From positions 1 to 64,000 of the forward strand of contig JAJEBF010000014.1 in NCBI GenBank assembly GCA_022824025.1: DNA of 64,000 bases. The letters run 5' to 3'. A program made the translations under genes and the position numbers. This stretch comes from Caldilineaceae bacterium (GTDB taxonomy: Bacteria > Chloroflexota > Anaerolineae > Caldilineales > Caldilineaceae). Under the pieces are notes generated by a model. It had not been told where the DNA came from. It saw nothing but the letters and a program-made list of their open reading frames with translations, and searched no databases. Shown piece after piece: positions 1 through 8,448 of the stretch. Positions within the stretch are counted from its first letter, which is position 1. Each line of letters begins with the position of its first letter.

Positions 1-132
1 CAGGGCGCCCAAACCTTCTGTGCCATCCGTTCCTATCTCTCTACCGCTCGCAAACACGGCCTCAATGCCATTGATGTCATCTACAATGCTTTTCTAGGCC
101 ATCCCTTCAGCCCTCCTCTACCTTCAGGCTGA
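1..132 (+). CDS. IS66-family transposase, C-terminal end (partial)
   Basis: The window opens inside a reading frame that ends at TGA 130-132, giving 43 residues. The segment IRSYLSTARKHGLNAIDVI followed by FLGHPF resembles the conserved C-terminal tail of IS66-type DDE transposases. Only this tail is inside the window, so completeness of the element cannot be judged. It lies next to a hairpin-rich noncoding stretch, which fits the edge of a mobile element. The family call rests on recognising the tail motif only. Confidence 0.6.
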   Translation, partial: QGAQTFCAIRSYLSTARKHGLNAIDVIYNAFLGHPFSPPLPSG

Positions 133-189
133 GTAGTTACGATCTAAGAGTGAACAGAAACTAAAAATTTCACAAAACGTTCACTCCTA

Positions 190-255
190 GTAGAAGTGGC
201 GCGACGCTCAGAACGAGCGGCGAGGCCGGTGAACCTCTTTACGCGCCACTTCTAC
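190..255. repeat. 14-bp perfect inverted repeat
   Basis: Arm 190-203 (GTAGAAGTGGCGCG) is the exact reverse complement of arm 242-255, with a 38-bp spacer. It lies about 60 bp after the transposase stop codon. It could be an element end or a transcribed hairpin. A target-site duplication cannot be assigned. Confidence 0.6.
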
Positions 256-272
256 GCCATCATAATAAACCT

Positions 273-307
273 CACACCGAAGGTGTGGGGTCACGGCAGA
301 GCCGTGA
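273..307. repeat. Two adjacent short hairpins
   Basis: The first hairpin has 6-bp arms 273-278 and 282-287 (CACACC / GGTGTG) around GAA. The second has 7-bp arms 291-297 and 301-307 (TCACGGC / GCCGTGA) around AGA. Both have three-base loops and are only three bases apart. Neither is followed by a T run, so they are not typical intrinsic terminators. Confidence 0.5.
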
Positions 308-365
308 ACCTCGGTCAATTATACCGACCAAGATATATGACTAACTTCCTGCCCGAAAATGACAA

Positions 366-388
366 TCAATCATTCTTGAAATGATTGA
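366..388. repeat. 9-bp hairpin
   Basis: Arms TCAATCATT (366-374) and AATGATTGA (380-388) flank a five-base loop. It is AT-rich and belongs to the same cluster of hairpins. It has no T-tract after it on either strand, so no termination role is claimed. Confidence 0.45.
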
Positions 389-411
389 CGACAATCATGT
401 ATATCTGACTT

Positions 412-639
412 ATGCCTTTACGAGCTTGCCGAGGCAGAGCCTGTCGTAACAGGGGTTGTAACATCCTCGATGGCAAATGTAGTAGTAAAACTTCTTGGAA
501 AACTTTCCAAGCTCTGTAAACGAAAGGTGGCGATGCTAATGACAACAATAGCGTTCCTTCTGCTCGGCTATTTCGTAGCCATTACGGAACCTGAAATAAA
601 TCAGTATCTGCCCTCTGTTCGGCAAGCTCGTAAAGGCAT
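412..639. repeat. MITE-like segment bounded by 21-bp perfect inverted repeats
   Basis: Arm 412-432 is the exact reverse complement of arm 619-639; the arms begin ATGCCTTTACGAGC. The enclosed 228 bp contains a further 8-bp palindrome (494-501 / 504-511). Because the arms are inverted, both opposite short frames translate them as RQARKG, which is an artefact of the repeat rather than a shared protein. The size, lack of coding content and terminal repeats resemble a miniature inverted-repeat element. Other genomic copies would be needed to prove this. Confidence 0.5.
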
Positions 640-767
640 GAACTCGGTTACTTCTCGTTAATTATAGCATTGTTTATTAGATTATATCACCCTTTTCTTG
701 TTTCGCGCGCGTCAAGAAAATGCTATACGTCTAATCATGTATATAGTTCCCAAAGAAAGGGACAGCA

Positions 768-1826
768 ATGACATTGCGCATCGGATTCATCGGCTATGGC
801 AACTGGACCCGGATGGCCTACCTGCCCGCGCTGCGCCGCGACGGCCGCGCCCGGATCGTATCCGCCGCCGCGCCCAGCGCCGCCACGCAGCAGCGCATCG
901 GCAGCGAACTCGGCCCTGACGTCGCGGTCTTCTCCAACGCCGGCGATCTGCTGGGCGGGCCCCCCGTCGACGCCGTCTTCATTGCCGTGTCCGACGCAGC
1001 CCATGAGGAAACCATCGGCGCGGCGCTCGACGCCGGCATCCCTATCTTCTATGAACCGCCGCTCGCCAACCGGAGGACCCGCATCCGCCCAATGATTGCC
1101 CGGCTGGTGGATGCGCCGCAGGCAACCCACGCCGACCTCGAAATCGGATTCATCCCCGTCTTCGTCGAGGCGGCCCGCCGCGTGCGCAGCGGCCTCCTCG
1201 GACAGGTGCATACCGTATCCGTACGACTGCAATCAAACTGGGGCGCCGACCCGCAGGCCGACCTGAGTACGCTCAACCATATCGCGCCCTGGTACGTGGA
1301 CACGCTCAACCGGATTCTCGGCGCGACGCCTTCCCGCGTACTAATCCTTGAATCAGACGACCTGCCCGGCCGCGCGCAGCGCCAGTGCCAGGGCCTCTAC
1401 GATTACGGCGGTGTCTGGGGAAGGGTGCAGGTCAATCTGGGCTGCGTTGTCGAGCTGGAAACGACCGTCGAAATTAATGGGGAAGACGGCGACCTGATCG
1501 TGGACCTTTTCTCCGGCGAACTGCGCCAGCGCACGCGCCAGCAGAGCGAGTGGACGGTGGCGCGCGTGGCGGAATCCCAGCCGCGCGCCGGCTGGCCCGG
1601 CATGAATGAGTGCGTTAGCGCCTTCCTCGACGCTGTTGCCGGCGAGCCGCTGACCGAATCCAAATCCACCGCAGCAGAAGTCAACGATCTCAGAGAAGTG
1701 CCAAGCGCCGGGCCACTGCCTGCCGACGCACCCGCCGTCGCCCAACTTTCGCTTATCGGGCTGGCTGCGGAAGCCTCAAAGGACAGCGGTGGCTGGGCGG
1801 AAATCGAAGATTCAGACTCCCTGTGA
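768..1826 (+). CDS. Gfo/Idh/MocA-like oxidoreductase with degenerate catalytic motifs
   Basis: This 352-residue protein starts with a Rossmann NAD(P)-binding motif, GFIGYGNW (residues 6-13), as in the glucose-fructose oxidoreductase/inositol dehydrogenase family, and has a C-terminal alpha/beta domain. The usual EKP motif that follows the Rossmann core is EPP here (E96-P97-P98), so the Lys that contacts cofactor and substrate is missing. The usual His of the second motif is also not clear in the segment near APWYVDTLNR. It may bind a sugar or cofactor without normal dehydrogenase activity. A purine-rich AAAGAAAGGG lies 9-18 bases before the ATG. It stands alone on the plus strand and converges with the gene at 1856. 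Confidence 0.75.
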   Translation: MTLRIGFIGYGNWTRMAYLPALRRDGRARIVSAAAPSAATQQRIGSELGPDVAVFSNAGDLLGGPPVDAVFIAVSDAAHEETIGAALDAGIPIFYEPPLANRRTRIRPMIARLVDAPQATHADLEIGFIPVFVEAARRVRSGLLGQVHTVSVRLQSNWGADPQADLSTLNHIAPWYVDTLNRILGATPSRVLILESDDLPGRAQRQCQGLYDYGGVWGRVQVNLGCVVELETTVEINGEDGDLIVDLFSGELRQRTRQQSEWTVARVAESQPRAGWPGMNECVSAFLDAVAGEPLTESKSTAAEVNDLREVPSAGPLPADAPAVAQLSLIGLAAEASKDSGGWAEIEDSDSL

Positions 1827-1855
1827 GCGATAGCTGTTCAGCAGCTTCCCATTGT

Positions 1856-2725
1856 TCAAGAAGTCTGATGGACCGGAAACACGTCAGACGCGATCCTCTC
1901 CATCTGGTCCTGGATGGCCCCCGCTGTAGGCGTTGTGTTGAAGTCAAAGAGCATATGCTCCACACCGGCTTCGGCGTAGCGGCCGATCAGGTCGTTGACC
2001 TCGGCGATTGATCCTCGCATCGGGGTCACCTCCGGATCGGCCTGTTCGCCAAGTTCAGTTCGGGCATGGAAGATGACCGTGCGCGGGCTGCCGTCCGCCC
2101 AAGCGCGCAGCTTGGCCACTCCGGCGGCGACCTCTTCCGGCGCTATCTGGATCGGATGCCAACCGATTCCCTTGGTCGCGGCCCGGCGGATTGCTGAGTC
2201 GCTCACCCCGCCAATTGTCAGGGGCGGGCCCCCGTTCTGCGCCGGCTTGGGTTCGAAGGCGGTCTCCTCAAAGCTGATCCACTCCCCCTTGAATGCCGGC
2301 TGCTCCTCCTTCCACAAGACCTGCATGACATCGATCCATTCATCCATCATGCGGCCGCGCCGCCTGAAGTCGGCGCCCAAGTAGCGGTACTCGTCCTCCA
2401 TCCAACCCACGCCGATTCCCAGGATAAGCCGGCCGTTGCTGTACTGGTCGACTGCCGCCGCCTGCTTGGCGGCCAGGACTGGTTCGCGCTGCGGCAGCAC
2501 GAGCACTGTCGTGCCCAGTGTGATTGTCTCGGTGATGGCCGCAACATAGCCCAGCGTCACGAAGGTCTCGATCAGGCAGAAGTCGCTGAACCGCTGGTGA
2601 ACAAGCACGTGGTCGGCTGCCCACAGTGAATCGTAGCCGGCCTGCTCGGCGGCCTGGGCAACCTGCTTTACCGCCTGCGGCGATTTCGCCGGTCCGTGAC
2701 TGGGCAAAAAGACACCAAATTTCAT
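1856..2725 (-). CDS. LLM-class (luciferase-like) flavin/F420-dependent oxidoreductase
   Basis: The 289-residue protein has the TIM-barrel luciferase-like monooxygenase layout: an N-terminal MKFGVFLPSHGP strand, YDSLWAADHVL near residues 31-41, LGTTVLVLPQR near 70-80, and GRLILGIGVGWMEDEY near 97-112. The last motif resembles the F420-binding class of this family. Such enzymes either oxidise a substrate with O2 or transfer hydride with F420; which applies here is unknown. The start is supported by AAGGAGGT just before the ATG. It is the last gene of the long minus-strand set and follows the first sulfatase by 97 bp. Confidence 0.85.
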   Translation of the reverse strand: MKFGVFLPSHGPAKSPQAVKQVAQAAEQAGYDSLWAADHVLVHQRFSDFCLIETFVTLGYVAAITETITLGTTVLVLPQREPVLAAKQAAAVDQYSNGRLILGIGVGWMEDEYRYLGADFRRRGRMMDEWIDVMQVLWKEEQPAFKGEWISFEETAFEPKPAQNGGPPLTIGGVSDSAIRRAATKGIGWHPIQIAPEEVAAGVAKLRAWADGSPRTVIFHARTELGEQADPEVTPMRGSIAEVNDLIGRYAEAGVEHMLFDFNTTPTAGAIQDQMERIASDVFPVHQTS

Positions 2726-2822
2726 AGTGGACCTCCTTATTGTCCGCTTGTCCTTCTCAAGCTACCCGGCAGCATGGAACGGCTAACCAGGAGATGCGCG
2801 TCCCGCTATTCACGTTCGTTGA

Positions 2823-4292
2823 TCAGGCGTTTCCAGGCACGGGGATCCCGGATATGGCCAGTTCGTGCACCGGATCTAACAGAAATACGTGCGCGTCCCC
2901 TGTGCGCTGCGCCTCGGCCTGGAGATAGTCGAAACAGGCAGTGCGCGCCTGGTCACATGCGGGATCGTAGAATCGATTATTCAACTCGTGGGGATCGTTC
3001 TCCAAATCGTACAGTTCACACAGATCGGTCAGGTTCCACACCAGTTTCCAGCGGCCATCGGTCACCATACGGGAGGAGTAGTGTCCCCAGGGGTCGCCGT
3101 GATACTGCGCGTAGTGCATGGTACGGGGCCACGCCTCCTCGCCCGCCGCCAGGGGCAGGAGCGACTGCCCGTGCAATTGCCGCCCCCCCAAACTCTCCTG
3201 CGCCGTGCCGGACATCAACTCCAAACAGGTGGCGGTCACATCCATCAGATGAACAAAGGCGCTGCTGCGCGCTGCCTCCCTCTGCCCAGGCGTCTTGAGA
3301 AGCATGGGAATGCGGTAGGTTTCGTCATACATGTAGGCGCCCTTATTCATCAACCCATGGGACCCAGCCATATCGCCATGGTCAGCCGTGAATATGATGG
3401 CGGTGCTGTCGTACATGCCGAGTTCCTTGAGGGTAGCCACTACCTGGCCGACCATCTCGTCGATCAGCTCAATGTAGGAGAAGCAGCATGCCAGCAACTC
3501 CTTTAGCTCCGCGTCCTGCTCTTCTGAGGAAAGGCCGCCTGCATTGGCCTCATTCAGCAGCCGCAGCTTCCTCTGGTTGATTGGCTTGCCCTCAAAGGTG
3601 TCATGCCGGTTGGGCCACATCTCAATGTCGGCCGCGTCGTACCGAATGCCCCACTCCTCCGGAACCATCCAGGGAAAATGGGGGCCCGGGAAGGAACAGG
3701 TAGCGAAGAAGGGCCGCGTCGTGTCCCGAGTGCGCAGAAACGCCTGCGTATAGCGGGCCGCGACCACATCGGGAAAGCCCTCCATCCCTATGTCCAACGT
3801 GCCGGCTGTGCCCCGCCCCACGCTTTGGACCAAGGGGGCGATGCGCGTGTTCGGGTGCCAGTGCGAGCTGTCCAGAAAGACGGGCCCGCCTTCGTGCGGT
3901 TCGTCGTGCGTATGGTGAAAGCGGGAGTCGAACAGGTCCTGCGCAGGGCCAATGTGCCACTTGCCAAACCAGGCCGACTCATACTCGCCCTCATCGTCGG
4001 CCCAGTCCTGAAGCATCGTCATGTCCGGCCGCATATGTTCGCAGTAGGAATAATGCGGCGTCGAATTGTTGAACATATGGTGCCCGTGCGGGTAGAGGCC
4101 CGTGAGCAGGCTGGCTCTGGCGGGCGAGCACAGCGCTAGCGGCGTATACGCCCGCTCAAACAGGCAGGAATCGTTGGCCAGCGCGGTGATGTTCGGTGTT
4201 CGAACCAGTGTCTCCTGGTAACAGGTCAGCAGATCAATCCGCAACTGGTCGCAGAGGAAAATCAGCACATTGGGTTTGCTCAGGGTAGTCAT
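2823..4292 (-). CDS. Sulfatase (type I, formylglycine-dependent), copy 1
   Basis: This 489-residue protein belongs to the alkaline-phosphatase-fold sulfatase family that hydrolyses sulfate esters. It has an N-terminal metal-binding start (NVLIFLCDQLR, D15-Q16), the CSPARASLLTG activation site with Cys55 as the residue converted to formylglycine, and a late metal site TADHGDMAGSHG. There is no signal peptide, so it should be cytoplasmic unless exported by another route. It is closely similar to the next gene upstream and in the same orientation, a clear tandem duplication. No formylglycine-generating enzyme is present in the window. The exact substrate (sugar sulfate or phosphonate/aryl ester) is not predictable. 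Confidence 0.9.
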   Translation of the reverse strand: MTTLSKPNVLIFLCDQLRIDLLTCYQETLVRTPNITALANDSCLFERAYTPLALCSPARASLLTGLYPHGHHMFNNSTPHYSYCEHMRPDMTMLQDWADDEGEYESAWFGKWHIGPAQDLFDSRFHHTHDEPHEGGPVFLDSSHWHPNTRIAPLVQSVGRGTAGTLDIGMEGFPDVVAARYTQAFLRTRDTTRPFFATCSFPGPHFPWMVPEEWGIRYDAADIEMWPNRHDTFEGKPINQRKLRLLNEANAGGLSSEEQDAELKELLACCFSYIELIDEMVGQVVATLKELGMYDSTAIIFTADHGDMAGSHGLMNKGAYMYDETYRIPMLLKTPGQREAARSSAFVHLMDVTATCLELMSGTAQESLGGRQLHGQSLLPLAAGEEAWPRTMHYAQYHGDPWGHYSSRMVTDGRWKLVWNLTDLCELYDLENDPHELNNRFYDPACDQARTACFDYLQAEAQRTGDAHVFLLDPVHELAISGIPVPGNA

Positions 4293-4386
4293 GAAATTCG
4301 CCTTTCAGGTATTCATCGTCGATCGAGAGCAGTCGGATCCAGTCGGATAGTGATGAGTTCATTTCCTCTGGGCGAGTGCTAGCCTG

Positions 4387-5898
4387 TCAATGGATTCGGA
4401 GGGCAGCAGTCCCCGACGCCGCCGACTCGATTTGCGGGTTCAGCATCCGCAACTGATCGTCGTCCGTTCGCTGCGCTTCCGCTACCAGATAATCAAAGTA
4501 GGCGGCGCGCACGGATTCCAGGCCTGGTTCGTAGAAGCGATTGCGCAACTCGTAGGGATCGTTTTCCAAGTCGTACAGCTCACACAGGTCGGTCAGATTC
4601 CACACCAGTTTCCAGCGGCCGTCGGTCACCATCCGCGCCGAGTAATGACCGTACCAGTCGCCGTGGTATTCGGCGTAGTGCATTGCCCGGCCCCAGTCGT
4701 CGTTTCCCTGCACGAGGGGAAGAAGCGACTCGCCGTGCAGGCTGTGCCCCATCATGCTTTGCTGTTTGTCCCCCTCCATCAAGTGCAGACAGGTCGCGGT
4801 TACATCCATCAAATGCACAAACGCTTCGCTGCGTCTGGGTTGCGGCGTCCCCGGCGGCTTGACTATCAAGGGTATCCGATATATCTCGTCATACATATAC
4901 GCGCCCTTGCTCATCATGCCATGGGAACCTGCCATATCGCCATGATCCGCAGTGAAGATGATAGCTGTCTCCTCGTACAAATTCAGCTCCTTCAGCGTTG
5001 CCACCACCTCGCCAACCATCTGGTCAATCAACTCCATATAGGAGAAGCAGCAGGCCAACAACGCCCTCAACTCTCTGTCCCTTCTCTCCTGCCGCTGCTC
5101 GTCAGTCCGCTCCCCAAAGGGGCGGCCCGCGCGCCGCAAGCGTTCCTCCCCGCGAACCTCCTGCATCAGGCGCAGCTTTTTCTGGTTGAAGGGCTTGCCC
5201 TCAAAGCTGTCGTAGCGATTGGCCCACATCGGGATGGAGTCTGCGTCGTAGCGAATGCCCCAGTCATCCGGGATCATCCAGGGACTGTGCGGCCCGGGGA
5301 AAGAGCAGGTCAGGAAGAAGGGCCTCGTCACGTCTCGGTTGCGCAGAAACGTCTGCGAGTAGCGGGCCGCCACCACATCGGGGAATCCTTCCATCCCAAT
5401 ATCAAGCGTGCCCGCATTCCCGCCTCCGACGCTTTCTACCAGAGGCGCGATCCGCGTGCTGGGATGCCAGTGGGAACTGGTAAGGAATTCGGGGCCGCCC
5501 TCGTAGGGCCTTTGCGTATGATGGAAGCGGGAGTCAAACAGGTCCTGCGCTGGGCCGACGTGCCACTTACCAAACCAGGCCGACTCGTAGTCGCTCTCCG
5601 CGTCGATCCAGTCCTGAATCATCGCGACGCCGGGCCGCATGTGTTCGCAGTACGAATAGTGCGGCGTGGAGTTGTTAAACATGTGGTGGCCGTGAGGATA
5701 CAGCCCCGTCAGCAGACTGGCGCGGGCTGGCGAGCAGATAGCACAGGGCGTATAGGCCCGCTCGAAAACACAGGAATCCTGCGCCAGGGCAGAAATGTTC
5801 GGTGTTCGTACGATCGTATCGGCATAGCAGGAGAGGAGATCGATGCGCAACTGGTCGCACAGAAAAACCAGGACATTGGGTTTACTCTCGTTGGCCAC
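4387..5898 (-). CDS. Sulfatase (type I, formylglycine-dependent), copy 2
   Basis: The 503-residue protein is a paralogue of the downstream sulfatase. It shares the N-terminal metal site (D15-Q16), the activation motif CSPARASLLTG with Cys55, and TADHGDMAGSHG. The main difference is a charged insertion around residues 250-275 containing an Arg/Glu-rich stretch (ERTDEQRQERRDREL), and it has a shorter linker after RFHHT. The start codon is GTG, preceded by a GAGGAT-type ribosome-binding site. The two copies are 94 bp apart and probably co-transcribed. Duplication and divergence suggest different sulfate positions or different substrates; this is inference. Confidence 0.9.
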   Translation of the reverse strand: MANESKPNVLVFLCDQLRIDLLSCYADTIVRTPNISALAQDSCVFERAYTPCAICSPARASLLTGLYPHGHHMFNNSTPHYSYCEHMRPGVAMIQDWIDAESDYESAWFGKWHVGPAQDLFDSRFHHTQRPYEGGPEFLTSSHWHPSTRIAPLVESVGGGNAGTLDIGMEGFPDVVAARYSQTFLRNRDVTRPFFLTCSFPGPHSPWMIPDDWGIRYDADSIPMWANRYDSFEGKPFNQKKLRLMQEVRGEERLRRAGRPFGERTDEQRQERRDRELRALLACCFSYMELIDQMVGEVVATLKELNLYEETAIIFTADHGDMAGSHGMMSKGAYMYDEIYRIPLIVKPPGTPQPRRSEAFVHLMDVTATCLHLMEGDKQQSMMGHSLHGESLLPLVQGNDDWGRAMHYAEYHGDWYGHYSARMVTDGRWKLVWNLTDLCELYDLENDPYELRNRFYEPGLESVRAAYFDYLVAEAQRTDDDQLRMLNPQIESAASGTAALRIH

Positions 5899-5999
5899 GC
5901 GGCTATCCTCGCTGGCATTAAAAGGTTAGCGCCCCCGCCAGCAGTTTCAGTCTGGGGACCTATTCTAAAAAAGCTGACTTGCCTGTTTTTCCGATGCGC

Positions 6000-7022
6000 C
6001 TATCTGTCCCAGGGGAAGACGCAAGTTGGCCTGTTGGCATACCGAGTCATCCGTCGTTGCAATCTGCTGCCGCAGCCCGGCCCTAGCCGCACAGTGAAGT
6101 TGTCGCCATCGATCGAACTCTTCACCCCGTTGTGGCTTACGCTCACGAACTGATGCTCGCCGTAAGCGCCCCCCTGGACGACAACTGTGCGCGACTTTAG
6201 CTGGTCAGTATTGACCAGCGTCAGCGTCATCTCGTCGGCGCCCATGTTTTCGACCAGCGCGCCAACATCTTCCGGCATGCCGGCCCTCCGCCGTTTCGGA
6301 TCGAAGTACCGTACGCGGCAGTGGAGAGGGAAGCCCATCCGTTCCGTCGGCAGACCCCCCAGCATCAGTTCGGTTAACCGGCTCACCATCGCGGGGTTGA
6401 AGCGCCCTTCGATTTCAAGCGAATCGCCGGCCCAGTCGAGGCCGGTCGCCTTGCGCATCATCGGGCCGCGGCTGCCGTTGAACCTGCTGCGGATGACGCG
6501 GCGCGCCGCGTCATAGTTGTGGGCCTGTGGATCGCTGCCCATATAGAATCCGGCAAAGCGTTCCATACGCTGGCGCGCCAGGTGGTTATACGGGTCCGAC
6601 AGCGGCTGCAGGAGAAAAACCGAGAAGCCTTCGCCGTTGTGCATCCAGTCAAACATGACGGGGAATTCTTAGTAGTACATGCCATCGCGGGCAAACGACA
6701 CCTCGACAGTCCTGGTTTCGGCGTACTGCCGGAGATCTCCCTCCCAGCCCTTCCTATAGAGCTCCAGCACAATGTCCGGCGCGCCCAGCGCGTGCAGCAT
6801 GGTCCATCCCGCCAGGTTTTCCGCGGCGTCATCCGGCCCGTCATCTCCTCCTCTGCGGGGAACACAAAGAAGATAGCCGCGCTCGTCAAAATAGCGGGCG
6901 TAGAACGCCTCGACGGCCGCAGTCTGGTTGCGAGTCAGTTCCCACTCCAGGAGGGCCCAGTAGGGCGGGGGCGTGGGCGTGTCGACTGAGATGATCTTTG
7001 TACGGTTGCTTGGTTCTGGCAT
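6000..7022 (-). pseudogene. Conserved-looking hypothetical gene interrupted by one in-frame TAA
   Basis: Two consecutive frames, 117 residues (7022 to 6669) and 218 residues (6656 to 6000), lie in the same reading frame and are separated by one TAA at 6671-6669 and four sense codons (EFPV). Reading through gives RDGMYY-stop-EFPVMFDWM and a continuous protein of about 340 residues with normal composition. No ribosome-binding site supports an independent start at the second ATG. The simplest reading is a nonsense mutation, a sequencing error or readthrough. I recognise no family; motifs such as MFDWMHNGEGFSVFLLQ and the neighbouring sulfatases suggest a role in the same pathway. There is no signal peptide or membrane segment. 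Confidence 0.65.
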
Positions 7023-7166
7023 GTTCGGTTCAGTCTTTCTCTGGTGTGCCCTGACGCGGGGTTTGGATCGCAGTTTGTCTATATAAGTGGGAATTCGCCC
7101 GCGGTAATCATGGCGGTCACGTTTCTGTTGGCCGGTTGAAAGACAATCGGCGCCGGCAATGCGAAC

Positions 7167-8330
7167 CTATTCCATCGCCTCTAATCCCGCGACCAGCCGT
7201 TCCAGATCGTCTTCGTTGTTGAAGACATGCGTGGATACGCGGATCATGGAGCCGTCCAATTCCAACGGGGCGACCAGTACTTTCCGTTCCTTCAAGCGCT
7301 CCTGAATCTCGGCTGACGTGTAGCCTTCGAGACTGAAGGTTACGATACCCGACGATTTCTCGTAAGGAAGAGGCGTGTGCAGAGTCAGCCCCGGCACATC
7401 CCGGAGCGAGGATTTCATGCGGTCAGTGTAACCGGCGATATACGAAAACACATTCTCCCACCCGACTTCCGCCCAGCAGTCGAGCGCCTTGCCGAACCCG
7501 ATCTGGTCGGCCAGGTTGCGCGTCCCGAACTCGAAGCGTTTGGCCTCATCCAGCAACGTGAGGCCGCCGACGAGGTCGAAGTCCTTCTGCGAGTGGGAGC
7601 CGATCCAGCTGGGCTGGATCCAGGGAATCCGGTCGCGGCGCACGAAGAAGCCGCCGGTACCCTGCGGGGCCATGATGTACTTGTGTCCGCTGAAGGCGTA
7701 AAAGTCGCAATCCAGGGCGCGCATGTCGACGGGGACCGCGCCGTAGGCCTGTGCGCCGTCCAGGAGGACCGGGGTGTCTCTATCGTGCGCGAGGTCGATG
7801 AGGGCCCGCGCGGGCAGCCTCTGGCCGGTGCGGCGGCAAACATGGCTTATCGAAACGACCCGCGTGCGTTCATCGAGCAGGCGCTCAAACTGTTCAAGCA
7901 TCTGCTCTTCATCATGGACGACCTCGAGAAAGCGCAGTTCGATGCCGTAACGGTGGACATGGCTGTACCAGGTGATGCGATTGCCCGGATGCTCTTTGTC
8001 GCTGAGGATGACATTGTCACCCGCCTGCCAGTTTATGCCGTTGGCGACGATGTTGATACCGATCGTGGTGTTTTCGCCCAACACGATCTCGTCACTGTCA
8101 GCGTTCATCGACTGCGCGACTTTGTCGCGCGTCGCCTCGAATCCGTCCATCATTTTTTCGTGAATACCCGGCGCGGCGCCGCCGGAATTCTGGAAGTGCG
8201 CCCAGCGATTGGTTTCCTCGATCACCGGCTCCATCTTCGGCGAGAAGCCGCTGCTCTGGAAGTAGGCGTACTCTTGGGTGATGGGGGTTAGGCGGCGGAT
8301 GTCGGGTAGTTGCATGGTCTGATCTTTCAT
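7167..8330 (-). CDS. Class V aminotransferase (cysteine-desulfurase/isopenicillin-N-epimerase-like)
   Basis: The 387-residue protein has the PLP fold-type I layout of class V enzymes. It shows ENTTIGINIVANGI near residues 86-99 for phosphate binding, DGAQAYGAVPVD near 191-202 with the ring-contacting Asp191, and FSGHKYIMAPQGTG with Lys217 as the Schiff-base lysine. Such enzymes handle amino acids by transamination, lyase or epimerase reactions. No desulfurase-type catalytic Cys loop is evident, so iron-sulfur assembly is unlikely. ATG 8330 is taken, with an alternative ATG at 8315. Gaps of 118-144 bp separate it from its neighbours in the minus-strand set. Confidence 0.85.
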   Translation of the reverse strand: MKDQTMQLPDIRRLTPITQEYAYFQSSGFSPKMEPVIEETNRWAHFQNSGGAAPGIHEKMMDGFEATRDKVAQSMNADSDEIVLGENTTIGINIVANGINWQAGDNVILSDKEHPGNRITWYSHVHRYGIELRFLEVVHDEEQMLEQFERLLDERTRVVSISHVCRRTGQRLPARALIDLAHDRDTPVLLDGAQAYGAVPVDMRALDCDFYAFSGHKYIMAPQGTGGFFVRRDRIPWIQPSWIGSHSQKDFDLVGGLTLLDEAKRFEFGTRNLADQIGFGKALDCWAEVGWENVFSYIAGYTDRMKSSLRDVPGLTLHTPLPYEKSSGIVTFSLEGYTSAEIQERLKERKVLVAPLELDGSMIRVSTHVFNNEDDLERLVAGLEAME

Positions 8331-8448
8331 AGTGGCCTGTGAATGCCCGCGATTCCGAATTGTCAGACGAAGTTTCAGCCAGATACACAGGAATCGCAGG
8401 CCCTACGGCTGTTTCGCGGCCGTGTGCCAACCATTTTTGCGGGGTAGA

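Larger units (their letters stand above)
133..767. other. Noncoding, hairpin-rich, AT-richer segment between transposase end and first gene
   Basis: No credible gene is seen here; two short opposite reading frames (366-548 and 470-661) are low-complexity and share only the peptide RQARKG, which comes from the two arms of a 21-bp inverted repeat. At least six inverted repeats are packed into about 450 bp, listed separately. By eye the base composition is clearly less GC-rich than the genes that follow, as expected for mobile-element or intergenic repeat DNA. The region also has to hold the promoter of the gene at 768. Confidence 0.6.

Noticed and set aside
366..661. Two short opposite frames sharing the peptide RQARKG, considered as a small gene family
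   Set aside because: The shared peptide is produced by the two arms of a perfect inverted repeat; outside it the sequences are unrelated.
4390..6153. Long 587-codon plus-strand open frame over the second sulfatase
   Set aside because: It is antisense to a protein with complete sulfatase motifs, has no recognisable motif of its own, and its length follows from the GC-rich codon pattern of the real gene.
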